In this document: one piece after another, positions 16,514 through 24,877 of the stretch
How the letters are laid out: each line of letters begins with the position of its first letter
Position numbering within the stretch: position 1 is the stretch's first letter
Source of the DNA: an uncultured Dialister sp.
GTDB lineage: Bacteria; Bacillota; Negativicutes; Veillonellales; Dialisteraceae
Reading direction: 5' to 3'
DNA length: 46,454 nt
NCBI GenBank assembly: GCA_900759415.1
Contig: CAAEVC010000050.1
Location: 1 to 46,454 of the forward strand
Notes under the pieces: model-generated
What the model was told of the DNA's origin: nothing
What the model saw: only the letters and a program-made list of their open reading frames with translations
Databases searched by the model: none
Translations under genes and position numbers: made by a program

Positions 16514-16537
16514 AAAGCTCATCACTGTGAGCTTTTT
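16514..16537 (+). terminator. Weak terminator-like hairpin
   Basis: AAGCTCA-TCACTG-TGAGCTTTTT. No gene is seen between 16378 and this hairpin; the motif is one of the GCTCAT-rich intergenic segments that recur in the window. Confidence 0.45.
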
Positions 16538-16632
16538 ATCCGATTTTTATTTCCCTTATGAAAGATTTCATGCTAAAATAAAGCCGTATAAATATAGTAA
16601 ATACTGATATTTTTTGAAATAAAGGAGATACC

Positions 16633-17457
16633 ATGCTGAGTCAGATACAGGGACTTTTCATGACCATGCGGCTTTGGGATACTCTGGATATCTTAGTGGT
16701 TGCATTTTTCTTATACCGCATTTATCTTTTGATCCGTGATACGAGAGCCACCGCTCTTCTGAAAGGGCTGGTGTTCCTCGGTATTTTTACATTGGTAGCA
16801 GGATGGCTGCAGCTCCATGTAGTCAGCTGGATACTGGACAAACTGATGACCGTCCTCATCGTCGCTCTTCCAGTCGTATTCCAGCCGGAACTCCGCCGGG
16901 CCCTGGAACAGATCGGCCGGGGCAAATTCTATATTTCCTCCCGGATGATGAATGAAATGGAATGGGAGAGAGTCATCGATGATGTAGTCTCTGCCACCAT
17001 GACTATGTCGGCCAATAAAATCGGCGCCCTCATTGTATTTGAAAGAAATGTAGGTCTCGATGACCGGGTCAATACAGGTATCCGCATTGAAGGCCTTGTT
17101 TCCAAAGAACTTCTTGGAAATATTTTTATCGTCAATACGCCTCTTCATGACGGCGCAGTCATTATCAGAGAAAATCGGATCATGGCAGCAGGCTGCCTCC
17201 TTCCTCTGACCAGAGACCATGACCTTTCTACCGAACTTGGTACCCGTCACCGGGCGGCTATCGGCATGTCTGAACAGGCAGACTGCGTCATCGTCGTAGT
17301 CAGTGAAGAAACCGGCATTGTATCCTACACCTATGGCGGCCATATTTACAGAGGCCAGGATGCGGAAAGTCTGAAGAATATCCTCCGCAACTATCTTGTA
17401 CAGGCCAAGCCGAAGGGCGTCAGTGATGTACTTCAGAAATGGAGGCCAATGAGATGA
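16633..17457 (+). CDS. cdaA: Membrane diadenylate cyclase CdaA
   Basis: A 274-residue enzyme that makes cyclic di-AMP from two ATP at the membrane. Three N-terminal hydrophobic helices (about 16-90) precede the DAC domain, which shows both signature motifs: NTPLHDGAVII (DGA) and GTRHRAAIG (RHR). Length is normal for CdaA. It is the first gene of the conserved cdaA-cdaR-glmM cluster and overlaps cdaR by four bases (ATGA). Start ATG with AAGGAG. A TGCTAAAAT box near 16570 may be the promoter. c-di-AMP regulates potassium and osmolyte balance and envelope stress. Confidence 0.97.
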   Translation: MLSQIQGLFMTMRLWDTLDILVVAFFLYRIYLLIRDTRATALLKGLVFLGIFTLVAGWLQLHVVSWILDKLMTVLIVALPVVFQPELRRALEQIGRGKFYISSRMMNEMEWERVIDDVVSATMTMSANKIGALIVFERNVGLDDRVNTGIRIEGLVSKELLGNIFIVNTPLHDGAVIIRENRIMAAGCLLPLTRDHDLSTELGTRHRAAIGMSEQADCVIVVVSEETGIVSYTYGGHIYRGQDAESLKNILRNYLVQAKPKGVSDVLQKWRPMR

Positions 17458-18374
17458 AATATACGAAATCTGAATGGTGGCTTCCAAAACTTCTCTGTCT
17501 CATTGCAGCCTGTGCATTCTGGGTCTATGTAATGAATGAGCAGAATCCTCTTATGGAAAATACCTATACTGTTCCGGTCGAAACAAGAAATCTCGACCGT
17601 TCTCTGGTGGCTACCAATGTGCCTTCCACAGTGAAGGTAAAAATCAGAATGGCCAGAAGCGACATGATTTACATGAGAGCGGATAATATCAAGGCCTACG
17701 TGGATCTTTCAGGGATGACTGATGGCGATTATCCCAATACACCGATCAGGGTCACTGTCCCTTCTGATGAAACAGTAATTTCTGTCACTCCAAAAACCTT
17801 TAATCTGAATATTGATACCTATGCAGTGAAGAGCCTTCCTGCCAATGTACAGATCTTCGGCACACCGGAGAACAATTTCTCTGTAGAAGGTCATAAAGTC
17901 ACACCGGATACTATTACCATTGCGGGAAGCTCAGCAAGAATCAATCAGGCAGACAGAGCTGTCGTATCGGTAAATGTACGAGGTAAAGACAAGAATTTCG
18001 TGGAATTTGACAGTGTCAATATTCTGGACGCTAATGGCAATACAGTGACTGGCGTAGACATTATGCCGGCTCAGGTTAAAGTCGCTGTAAAGCTGAAGGA
18101 AGAAACAAAGGTGGCTAATCTTCCGCTAAAAGGAACCACCAAGGGTGAACCGGCCAGCGGATACAAAGTGGGAAGTATCACTGTAGATCCGCCGATAGCA
18201 ACGATTAAAGGCCCGATTTCCTACTTTGAAAATAAGTCTGAACTGGATCTGGATCCTATTGATGTAACCGGAGCTACGCAGAATATAACTACTAAAGTCA
18301 ATGTACCGGTTCCTGCCGGTTGTAGTGTCGCTGTTCCCCAGGTCACGGTCCATATCGAGATTGAAAAGGACTGA
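17454..18374 (+). CDS. cdaR: CdaA regulatory protein CdaR (YbbR-domain protein)
   Basis: A 306-residue protein with one N-terminal membrane helix (about 10-27, LLCLIAACAFWVYVMNEQ) followed by repeated extracytoplasmic YbbR domains to the C-terminus. In the family CdaR binds CdaA across the membrane and modulates cyclase activity. The ATG at 17454 is preferred because TGGAGG lies seven bases upstream and it forms an ATGA overlap with cdaA; an in-frame ATG at 17439 would include that ribosome binding site inside the gene. glmM follows after 76 bases. Confidence 0.93.
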   Translation: MKYTKSEWWLPKLLCLIAACAFWVYVMNEQNPLMENTYTVPVETRNLDRSLVATNVPSTVKVKIRMARSDMIYMRADNIKAYVDLSGMTDGDYPNTPIRVTVPSDETVISVTPKTFNLNIDTYAVKSLPANVQIFGTPENNFSVEGHKVTPDTITIAGSSARINQADRAVVSVNVRGKDKNFVEFDSVNILDANGNTVTGVDIMPAQVKVAVKLKEETKVANLPLKGTTKGEPASGYKVGSITVDPPIATIKGPISYFENKSELDLDPIDVTGATQNITTKVNVPVPAGCSVAVPQVTVHIEIEKD

Positions 18375-18450
18375 CCGTGCTCTTGACTTACCTTATCTTT
18401 AGATGTATGATTTGGAAGTTATTTCAAAAAGATTTTCGGGAGGAATTTAA

Positions 18451-19800
18451 ATGGTTACATTATTTGGTACGGATGGAGTTCGCGGCCTGGTCAATTCCAC
18501 TCTCATGCCAGAACTTGCCTATCAGATGGGCAGAGCAGCGGGCGCTTATTTCTGCAAGGAAAAAGGCAAGCACCGTTTCCTGATTGGTATGGATACCCGT
18601 ATTTCCGGTTCCATGCTTACTGCTGCTATTTCTGCCGGCCTCTGTGCCTCTGGGGTGGATGTAGATATTGTAGGTGTCATTCCTACACCAGGTGTTGCAT
18701 ACCTCACAAGGACAGAGGGATATGATGCAGGGATTGTTATTTCTGCTTCCCATAATCCATTCCCTGATAATGGCATTAAATTCTTTGACCATAATGGATA
18801 TAAACTGCCGGATAAGACAGAAGAAGAAATCGAAAACATTCTTCGTCATGATGAAGAAATCCGTCGTCCTACCGGAGATGGCATTGGTGTCATCCGTCAT
18901 TGTACCGAGCTTGCTGAAAAGTACAGACTTCATGTGAAATCTACAGTGAAAGGCGATTTTAAAGGACTGAAGATCGTCACCGATTCTGCCAATGGTGCAG
19001 CCAGTGATTTTCTGCCTGCCATCCTGGAAGAATTGGGCGCTGAAGTAATTCCCTTTTTCCGTGAACCGAACGGCGTCAACATCAACAATGGCTGCGGTTC
19101 CACCCATATGGAAACTCTGCAGAAAAAAGTAGTGGAACTGGGGGCTGACTGCGGCATTGCCAATGACGGCGACGCCGACCGCTGCCTTTTTGTTGACGAA
19201 AAAGGACAACTCCTTGACGGCGACCATCTTATGGTCATCAACGCCATCCAGATGCAGAAAGAAGGACGTCTCCATGACAACATGGTGGTAGGCACCGTCA
19301 TGAGCAATCTGGGATTTGGCATTGCGCTGAAAGAACATGGCTGCCAGACTGTATCCACCCAGGTAGGTGATCGTTATGTACTGGAAGAAATGCTGAAACA
19401 TGATTATTCCATCGGAGGTGAACAGTCCGGCCACATTATTTTTCCTGAATTCAATACTACCGGTGACGGTCTCATTACCGCCGTACAGACTCTCCAGGTA
19501 TTCAAAGCAAGTGGAAAGAAATTGTCTGAACTGAACGGTCTTATGACTACCTATCCGCAGATCCTGAAAAATGTGGAAGTCTACAGTAAGAATGGCTGGG
19601 AAGAAAATGAACTGATTCAGGACGCTATCAGAGCAGGGGAAGAAGAACTGGGCTCTGACGGCCGTATCCTCGTCCGTGCTTCCGGCACCGAACCGCTCAT
19701 CCGTGTCATGGGTGAAGGCAAAGAACTGACCCAGCTGGAACGGATCGTCGATGACATTGTTTCTGTAGTCGAACATGAACTGGGCGTAAACAACAACTGA
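18451..19800 (+). CDS. glmM: Phosphoglucosamine mutase GlmM
   Basis: A 449-residue alpha-D-phosphohexomutase that converts glucosamine-6-phosphate to glucosamine-1-phosphate, feeding UDP-GlcNAc for peptidoglycan and lipopolysaccharide. Visible sites: FGTDGVRG (5-12), phosphoserine loop ISASHNP with Ser100, metal loop DGDADR (239-244), sugar-binding GGEQSGH, and phosphate-binding RASGTEPLIRVM near the C-terminus. Start ATG with GGGAGGAA. In other Firmicutes GlmM binds CdaA and restrains c-di-AMP synthesis, which the clustering here supports. A strong terminator follows. Confidence 0.97.
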   Translation: MVTLFGTDGVRGLVNSTLMPELAYQMGRAAGAYFCKEKGKHRFLIGMDTRISGSMLTAAISAGLCASGVDVDIVGVIPTPGVAYLTRTEGYDAGIVISASHNPFPDNGIKFFDHNGYKLPDKTEEEIENILRHDEEIRRPTGDGIGVIRHCTELAEKYRLHVKSTVKGDFKGLKIVTDSANGAASDFLPAILEELGAEVIPFFREPNGVNINNGCGSTHMETLQKKVVELGADCGIANDGDADRCLFVDEKGQLLDGDHLMVINAIQMQKEGRLHDNMVVGTVMSNLGFGIALKEHGCQTVSTQVGDRYVLEEMLKHDYSIGGEQSGHIIFPEFNTTGDGLITAVQTLQVFKASGKKLSELNGLMTTYPQILKNVEVYSKNGWEENELIQDAIRAGEEELGSDGRILVRASGTEPLIRVMGEGKELTQLERIVDDIVSVVEHELGVNNN

Positions 19801-19826
19801 TTGTCTTTCAGAAGTTTTCTGAAATG

Positions 19827-19872
19827 AAAAAAGAGTTTCTCAGTCCCTTTATGGGAGAGAAACTCTTTTTAT
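19827..19872. terminator. Bidirectional terminator between glmM and the lipid-kinase gene
   Basis: AAAAAGAGTTTCTC pairs with GAGAAACTCTTTTT around a 15-base loop that itself pairs TCCC with GGGA; U runs on both strands. Confidence 0.9.
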
Positions 19873-19883
19873 TTTGGTCAATC

Positions 19884-20864
19884 TTATTTCTCCTCTTCTT
19901 CGCTCCAGGGGAGATGAAGATGGGGAATGAAACGGGGAAGGATGCCCTGATTTTCATTGGGATGCGCCGGGACAAAGACTGGAAGCCTTGAAGGAAGGAT
20001 TTCCAGATCCAGAGGGAAAGTAGGACCCAGGTCTCCATCTACATTGGTGACGAGAGGTTCATCTTCTGCAATGGAAATATGAGCTTTCTTAAAACTGATG
20101 ACCGTCACAAAGTCAGGACCCATCTGCATGCCTGCCAGAAGCTTCGGCGCTGATTTCAGTGCCAGGAGCCATTCGAAATCCCGGAAGAGACAGAGCTTGA
20201 TGACTCCCTTGTTCCTTTCTTCCGGCGGAAGGAGATTGTGGAAACTTCCGGCGGAGTCAGTGAGCATAGCAGCAATGAGCGGGGAAGAAGCTTCGATTTC
20301 CATGCCCCCTTCAGCCTCTACCTTGAAATGGTAGGATTTCTGACTGGCCATGACCTGCATGCCTTTCATGTAATAGGCAAGAGAACCAAAGAGAGTCTTT
20401 TCCTTGATGCTTACCTTGCCCACTGCTTCAGAAATACTGCCGGCGCCTACCACATTGATGAAATACCGGTCATTCACCTTGCCTACATCGATATGGGTCT
20501 TCACCGCATTTCCCAGCATATGGATGGCTCCCTGGGGAGAACGGGGGATGTGAAGAGCCCGGGCCAGATCATTCACCGTTCCAAAGGGAATGAATCCGAA
20601 GGTGGAATCTGGATTATTCACCGGCACCATGCCATTGATGACTTCATTAATCGTACCGTCGCCGCCCATGCAGATTACGTCCCTGCCTTCTCTGGCTGCA
20701 TCGGCAGCAAAGCGGGTGGCATCCTTCGGGCCGGAAGTCAGACGGATGATGATATCTTCAAATCTCTGGGAAAGTACGGAATGCAAGAGGGGGATATAAC
20801 GGGGCGCCCTCTCGTGTCCGGATGTAGGATTCACGATGACCGTACACTTTCCTTTTTTATCCAT
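19884..20864 (-). CDS. Diacylglycerol/lipid kinase family protein (YegS/DgkB-like)
   Basis: A 326-residue protein of the bacterial lipid kinase family. The nucleotide-binding domain has VNPTSG (11-16), GGDGTINEV (67-75) and PFGTVNDLARAL; the C-terminal beta-sandwich domain ends with VTNVDGDLGPTFPLDLEILP, the family's DGE/DGD region. The expected activity is ATP-dependent phosphorylation of diacylglycerol or a related lipid, at the inner membrane face. The ATG at 20864 is chosen because ACAGGAG lies eight bases upstream; an upstream ATG at 20888 has no such signal. Single gene, convergent with glmM. Confidence 0.88.
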   Translation of the reverse strand: MDKKGKCTVIVNPTSGHERAPRYIPLLHSVLSQRFEDIIIRLTSGPKDATRFAADAAREGRDVICMGGDGTINEVINGMVPVNNPDSTFGFIPFGTVNDLARALHIPRSPQGAIHMLGNAVKTHIDVGKVNDRYFINVVGAGSISEAVGKVSIKEKTLFGSLAYYMKGMQVMASQKSYHFKVEAEGGMEIEASSPLIAAMLTDSAGSFHNLLPPEERNKGVIKLCLFRDFEWLLALKSAPKLLAGMQMGPDFVTVISFKKAHISIAEDEPLVTNVDGDLGPTFPLDLEILPSRLPVFVPAHPNENQGILPRFIPHLHLPWSEEEEK

Positions 20865-21024
20865 GGTATTCACTCCTGTAAACTCCATTCATAGAGAAAT
20901 ATTTCCTCTATTATACCAAAAGATAAAAAAGAAAGTATGATTTCCTCCTCTATTCCAGAGAAATAAATGGTTCTTCCAGAAAAGGGGAAGGCCATCAATT
21001 TCCGAAAAAATCAAAAAAATATGA

Positions 21025-21053
21025 TTGACAAATGATTTTCCCGGAATTATAAT
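21025..21053 (+). promoter_or_regulatory. Consensus sigma-70 promoter of the T-box/livK unit
   Basis: TTGACA (21025-21030) and TATAAT (21048-21053) with a 17-base spacer: a perfect consensus promoter about 30-60 bases before T-box Stem I. Confidence 0.92.
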
Positions 21054-21079
21054 TCATTACAACCAAAAAAGACCAGATG

Positions 21080-21300
21080 CAATGATCGGGAAAAAGATTC
21101 ATTCTTTCATTCATAGAGAGCCGATGGATGGTGAAAATCGGTAGTGATGTGTGAATCAACTCTCACCCGCGAGCATTTCTGCCGAATCAAGTAAGCAGAA
21201 ACGTCCCATCACGTTACGATGAGGAACCCAAGTATAATGTAGGGTGGTACCGCGAACATTCGCCCCTATCTTCAGAAGATGAAGAGAGGAGCGTTTTTTA
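21080..21300 (+). promoter_or_regulatory. T-box riboswitch, probably isoleucine-responsive
   Basis: Stem I shows AGAGAGCCGAT (21115 onward) and GGTGAAAATCGG; the specifier codon is read as ATC at 21155-21157, followed by A and the shared AACTC, which would select tRNA-Ile. The T-box sequence AGGGTGGTACCGCG starts near 21241 and is followed by a terminator hairpin with GCGTTTTTT ending near 21300. The controlled gene is a branched-chain amino acid binding protein, consistent with an isoleucine signal. Confidence 0.93.
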
Positions 21301-21410
21301 TTGGCAGGAAACCCTTAGAGTACCTGGCGTTCACTAAGTGATAAACAAGGGTGGTACCGCGTATATGCGCCCCTCGCCGGATGGTCCGGTGAGGGGTCTT
21401 TTTTATTGGT
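21301..21410 (+). promoter_or_regulatory. Second, partial T-box module (antiterminator plus terminator only)
   Basis: After the first terminator there is a short stem-III-like spacer and a second AGGGTGGTACCGCG (21348-21361), followed by a perfect terminator: CCCCTC-GCCGGATGGTCCGG-TGAGGGG and a U run (21369-21405). No second Stem I or specifier loop fits in the 47-base gap, so this module probably shares the Stem I of the upstream T-box. Confidence 0.85.
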
Positions 21411-21442
21411 TACATCATACACATACAGGGGAGGAAATCAAA

Positions 21443-22600
21443 ATGAAGAAATGGATGAAGAATGCAGCAGCAGTTATGGCGGCAGCAGCCGTGGCAGGGA
21501 TGTTCGCAGGATGCGGCGGAGACAGGAAGGCAGAAAGCGCAGGAAACGGGGCAGCGCAGACTGTGAAATTCGGATTCGTTACCGCCTACACCGGCCCGGG
21601 AGCTGCATACGGCCAGGCAGAAAAAGAAGGGGCTGAACTGGCAGTAGAAGAAATCAACAAAGATCCGAAAACAAAGATGAAAATCGACCTCGTCACCTAT
21701 GACAGCAAACTGAATAAAGCAGAAGCCATCAATGCATTCAAACGGCTCATCGAACAGGATAAGGTACTGGCCATCCAGGGACCTATGACTTCCGGCGAAA
21801 TCTTTGCCGCCGGCCCCATCGCCCAGCAGGCCAAGGTAGCAGTCTTCGGCACCAGTACCACTGCACCGAAGGTAACAGACATTGGGGACTATATTTTCAG
21901 AAACGCCATCCCAGGAAAGCTGGCCATTCCCACCACCGTCAGAAAAGCCCATGACAAACTGGGATTCAAAAAAGTGGCCATCATGTATTCCAACAACAAT
22001 GATCAGATGGTCGGGGAAAACAGTATCTATCAGGATACCTTCAAAAAGATGGGAATCGAAGTGGCAGCCACCGAAACCTTTGCAGACAAGGACACCGATT
22101 TCTCCGCCCAGCTGACAAAGATCCAGGCAGCCAATCCGGACGTCATCTGCGTGGCCGGTTTCTATCAGGAAGGAGCCCTCATCATCAAGAAAGCCAGAGA
22201 AATGGGAATGAATCAGCCGATCATCGGCAACAATGGATTCAACAGCCCTCAGTACATCAAACAGGCAGGAGATGCAGCTGACGGCACCCTCGTAGCCACC
22301 CCGTGGAATCCGGACAGAAAGAGCGAAAAGGCAAAACACTTCAGAGAAGCATTCGTTGCAAAATACGGCCATGAACCGGATCAGTTCGCTGCCCAGACCT
22401 ACGATGCTTTCTACATCATGCATAAAGCAGCAGAAGAATCAGGCTCCACCACTGACAGAAAGAAATTCAGAGATGCACTGGCAAAGATTAAGAACTTTGA
22501 AGGAGCTACCGGTAAATTTGAATTTGATGAAAACAGAGATCCGAAGATGGACCTGGACGTACTGGAAATCAAAAACGGCAAATGGGTTCCCTTTGCATAA
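21443..22600 (+). CDS. ABC transporter substrate-binding lipoprotein, branched-chain amino acid type (LivK-like)
   Basis: A 385-residue periplasmic-binding protein of the Leu/Ile/Val receptor type. The signal peptide is lipoprotein-like: basic MKKWMKN, an alanine-rich core, and the lipobox MFAGC with the lipidated Cys at about residue 24. The mature part begins with VKFGFVTAYTGPGAAYGQ and has the two-lobe type 1 fold with GPMTSGE and GTSTTAPKVTD. I start at ATG 21443 (GGGGAGGAAA upstream); the frame is open upstream only because it crosses the T-box. No permease or ATPase gene follows, so the rest of the transporter must be elsewhere. Expression should be induced by isoleucine starvation through the leader. 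Confidence 0.92.
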   Translation: MKKWMKNAAAVMAAAAVAGMFAGCGGDRKAESAGNGAAQTVKFGFVTAYTGPGAAYGQAEKEGAELAVEEINKDPKTKMKIDLVTYDSKLNKAEAINAFKRLIEQDKVLAIQGPMTSGEIFAAGPIAQQAKVAVFGTSTTAPKVTDIGDYIFRNAIPGKLAIPTTVRKAHDKLGFKKVAIMYSNNNDQMVGENSIYQDTFKKMGIEVAATETFADKDTDFSAQLTKIQAANPDVICVAGFYQEGALIIKKAREMGMNQPIIGNNGFNSPQYIKQAGDAADGTLVATPWNPDRKSEKAKHFREAFVAKYGHEPDQFAAQTYDAFYIMHKAAEESGSTTDRKKFRDALAKIKNFEGATGKFEFDENRDPKMDLDVLEIKNGKWVPFA

Positions 22601-22709
22601 GCTGTATTGATGGAAAAGAACCCCGATTTGAGTGCTACATCTTGGATAAGTTTCACTAGCGATGCAACGGACTTAAATAAGCCAATGAACCCCTTTCCAT
22701 TTCTCTTTC

Positions 22710-22882
22710 CAGGAGAAATGACTTTCTCACCACCTGAGTCATACTCTCCACTAACCATTGGACGTCGAACGAGATTTATGGAGAAACGATTCACTATGTT
22801 TTGTGCGTCGTCTCTGACTCCTACAAAACATGTTCACTGCCACCCCGAACGAAAATCGTTGGACGATTTCCGTAGTTCGGCG
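22710..22882 (+). repeat. Structured intergenic repeat, copy A1
   Basis: Shares with the copies at 23014 and 26480 the order: CTCACCACCTGAG small hairpin (22734-22747 region), ATACTCTCCACTAACC, GTCGAACGAGATTTATGGAG, then a long hairpin ATGTTTTGT (22796-22804) / ACAAAACAT (22823-22831) with loop core GTC...TGACTCC, then GTTCACTGCCACCCCG, then hairpin CCGAAC (22845-22850) / GTTCGG (22875-22880). The region lies directly downstream of the livK-like gene and has no convincing gene on either strand. Confidence 0.75.
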
Positions 22883-22950
22883 TTCACAATGATTGTCGCG
22901 TCACCTGATCGGTTCCTAACAATCATGTTCACTGCTCTCCTGGGGACAGC
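22883..22950 (+). repeat. Structured intergenic repeat, partial tandem module A2
   Basis: Immediately after A1 the long hairpin recurs with different arms: ATGATTGT (22889-22896) / ACAATCAT (22919-22926), loop core GTC...TTCC, followed by the same GTTCACTGC and a hairpin TCTCC/GGGGA. The leading conserved block is missing, so it is a partial tandem copy. The sequence from 22951 to 23013 is GC rich and unassigned. Confidence 0.65.
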
Positions 22951-23013
22951 AAGATTGAACATGTTAATAAACGCGGGGTACCGATAGCAGAGAGCGGTCA
23001 ACGGCGCGATAAC

Positions 23014-23215
23014 GGTAACGGTGCGAGGCCATCTTTCTAACATAGTGTGCAGCCTTCCGCACCATTTGAGGCATACTCTCCAGCACCTGTTTATCTTCGA
23101 ACGAAATTCATAAAAATCATTTACTATGTTTTGCCCGTTGGCATTCAGACTCCTTAGAAACATGTCCAGTGCCACCCTGTATGCCTCCAGAAAGGCTCTG
23201 TTTTCCTTACGGGAA
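23014..23215 (+). repeat. Structured intergenic repeat, copy B
   Basis: Begins with GGTAACGGTGCGAGGCCATC (23014-23033), identical to the start of the copy at 26480, then TTCTAACATAGTG, a TTGAGGCATACTCTCC block, TCGAACG, the long hairpin ATGTTT (23126-23131) / AAACAT (23158-23163) with loop core GTTGGCATTCAGACTCC, GTGCCACCCTG, and a closing hairpin GCCT (23183-23186) / AGGC (23193-23196) inside CCC/GGG. More diverged than A1. The remaining 23216-23384 contains GCTCATGGCTCATTGCTC and no gene. Confidence 0.7.
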
Positions 23216-23384
23216 GATAGACGAAGAGGGCATCCGCATGAGAATCTGAGGGGCATGCCACAATCCGAAAGGATTTATCATTTAAAATAATGAAGTTTTT
23301 TCAACCATTGCTCATGGCTCATTGCTCAAAGCTCTATGCTAAAATCAAGATCTATGGCATCATAGGACATAAGGAGGAATTCTT

Positions 23385-24548
23385 ATGAACGAAATGAATG
23401 AACTTTTTTATAAAGACAGTTACATGAAAGAATTTGATGCCATTGTCCTTTCCTGCGAAAAGGGGAAGAAGGGATATGAAATCATTCTGGACGATACAGC
23501 CTTCTATCCGGAAGGCGGCGGTCAGCCGGGAGATCACGGGAGCCTTGGAAATGTGAAGGTACTGGACGTTCACCGGAAAGAGGGAAGAATCATCCACTAT
23601 ACTGACGGCCCTCTTGAAGTAGGGCAGAAAGTTCACGGTATCATCGACTGGGAGCGGCGCTTTGATCTCATGCAGAACCATTCAGGGGAACATATCTATT
23701 CCGGCCTTGTCCATAAGAACTTCGGCTATGACAATGTAGGATTTCACATGGATGATGTGGTCACCGTAGACTTCAATGGAGTCATGACCTGGGAAGAGGC
23801 CCTCGATATGGAGCGGAAGGCCAATCAGCTGATTTCTGAAAACAGAGAAACAAAAATCCTCCTTCCATCTCCGGAAGAATTGAAAGAGATTCCTTACAGA
23901 AGCAAAATCGAACTGAACGATACAGTGCGGATTGTAGAATTTCCGGAAGGAGACATCTGCGCCTGCTGCGGCACCCATGTAAGACGGGCAGGAGAAATCG
24001 GTCTTCTCAAAGTCCTTTCCATTGCAAGCCACAAAGGCGGTGTCCGTATCAAACTGGTATGCGGAAGAAGGGCTATGGAACTTTTCGACCTCATCTATGA
24101 CCTCAACCATGACATCGCCGTCTGCTTCTCCGTAAAACCTCACGAAACAGTGAAAGCTGTGGAACGGATGGAGGCGGATATGGAAGAAATGAGAATGAAA
24201 ATGCAGGAAATGAATCACCGCTACTTCGCATCCTGCAAATCCTCTCTTCCGGAAGGCAGAAAAGTGTATCTTCTCTACGAAGAAAATATGAGTCCCATGG
24301 AAATACGCAGATTTGCGGAATATCTGGCCAGAGAAGAAGGGAGAATCTACTTCGTCCTTTCAAAGAAAGATGAAAACTCTCTGAACTACGCCATCAGCAG
24401 TCTGGATATGGATCTTAAACCTCTTCTGAAAGAATGGAATACAAGACTTCACGGACGGGGCGGCGGAAAGGATATCATGCAGGGCTCCTTTGCCGCTTCT
24501 CTGGAAGAAGTGAAGAAAATGACAGAAGAAATCAATGAAAAGTTATGA
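23385..24548 (+). CDS. Alanyl-tRNA editing protein (AlaX-L type, DHHA1-containing)
   Basis: A 387-residue free-standing relative of the alanyl-tRNA synthetase editing domain. It hydrolyses tRNA-Ala mischarged with serine or glycine. Zinc-site motifs are present: HSGEH (His99, His103) and CACCGTH (Cys194, His198). The first 90 residues form the small barrel with FYPEGGGQPGDHG typical of AlaRS/AlaX; after about 255 there is a coiled coil and a C-terminal DHHA1-like domain ending in GRGGGKDIMQGS, the tRNA elbow-binding glycine-rich motif. Start ATG with AAGGAGGA. Single gene with its own terminator. Confidence 0.9.
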   Translation: MNEMNELFYKDSYMKEFDAIVLSCEKGKKGYEIILDDTAFYPEGGGQPGDHGSLGNVKVLDVHRKEGRIIHYTDGPLEVGQKVHGIIDWERRFDLMQNHSGEHIYSGLVHKNFGYDNVGFHMDDVVTVDFNGVMTWEEALDMERKANQLISENRETKILLPSPEELKEIPYRSKIELNDTVRIVEFPEGDICACCGTHVRRAGEIGLLKVLSIASHKGGVRIKLVCGRRAMELFDLIYDLNHDIAVCFSVKPHETVKAVERMEADMEEMRMKMQEMNHRYFASCKSSLPEGRKVYLLYEENMSPMEIRRFAEYLAREEGRIYFVLSKKDENSLNYAISSLDMDLKPLLKEWNTRLHGRGGGKDIMQGSFAASLEEVKKMTEEINEKL

Positions 24549-24565
24549 ACTATGAGTAAAGAAAA

Positions 24566-24605
24566 GAGCTTCGCCGGAATGTATCTGGCGAAGCCCTTTC
24601 TTTTA
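24566..24605 (+). terminator. Terminator of the AlaX-type gene
   Basis: GAGCTTCGCCGG-AATGTA-TCTGGCGAAGC followed by CCTTTCTTTT; long stem with one G-U pair. Confidence 0.8.
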
Positions 24606-24725
24606 TGGGAGCTCTTCAATAAAAGGATTGAAGCGATTTCCGCCTCTCGCTCTCCGCATGTGCTGCCTCTGCGCAAGCTTTATATGTATCGGCGCATCCG
24701 ATACCAATGAAGGCTGACGGCCGAA

Positions 24726-24817
24726 ATCCGAAGTCTGATTGTCTGAAGTCCGAAGTCTGACGTCTGGAGTCTGACGTCTGGAGTCTGAAGTCCGAAGTCT
24801 GATGTCTGATTGTCTTC
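24726..24817. repeat. Heptanucleotide tandem repeat, about 13 units
   Basis: Units follow GTCYGRN: GTCTGAT, GTCTGAA, GTCCGAA, GTCTGAC, GTCTGGA and so on, with two single-T insertions. It lies in the 330-base gap between the AlaX-type gene and the end of the DMT transporter gene, outside both. The rest of the gap (24606-24725, 24818-24877) shows no gene. Confidence 0.85.
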
Positions 24818-24877
24818 TGAAATTCTCTTCACTTTTCTCTGTCTTAGTCATAAAGGAATCCAGAGTATTACCTTTCC

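Noticed and set aside
22796..22831. Idea that the covarying hairpins are integron attC sites or a CRISPR array
   Set aside because: No integrase or cas genes, no cassette-sized genes between copies and no regular spacers; the conserved loop and tail sequences do not fit attC cores.
22834..23256. A 140-codon minus-strand frame across the structured repeats, and a 127-codon frame at 22411-22794
   Set aside because: The frame is not kept between repeat copies (stops and shifts in the copy at 26480), whereas the hairpins are. I favour a structured element, though a degenerated coding origin is not excluded.
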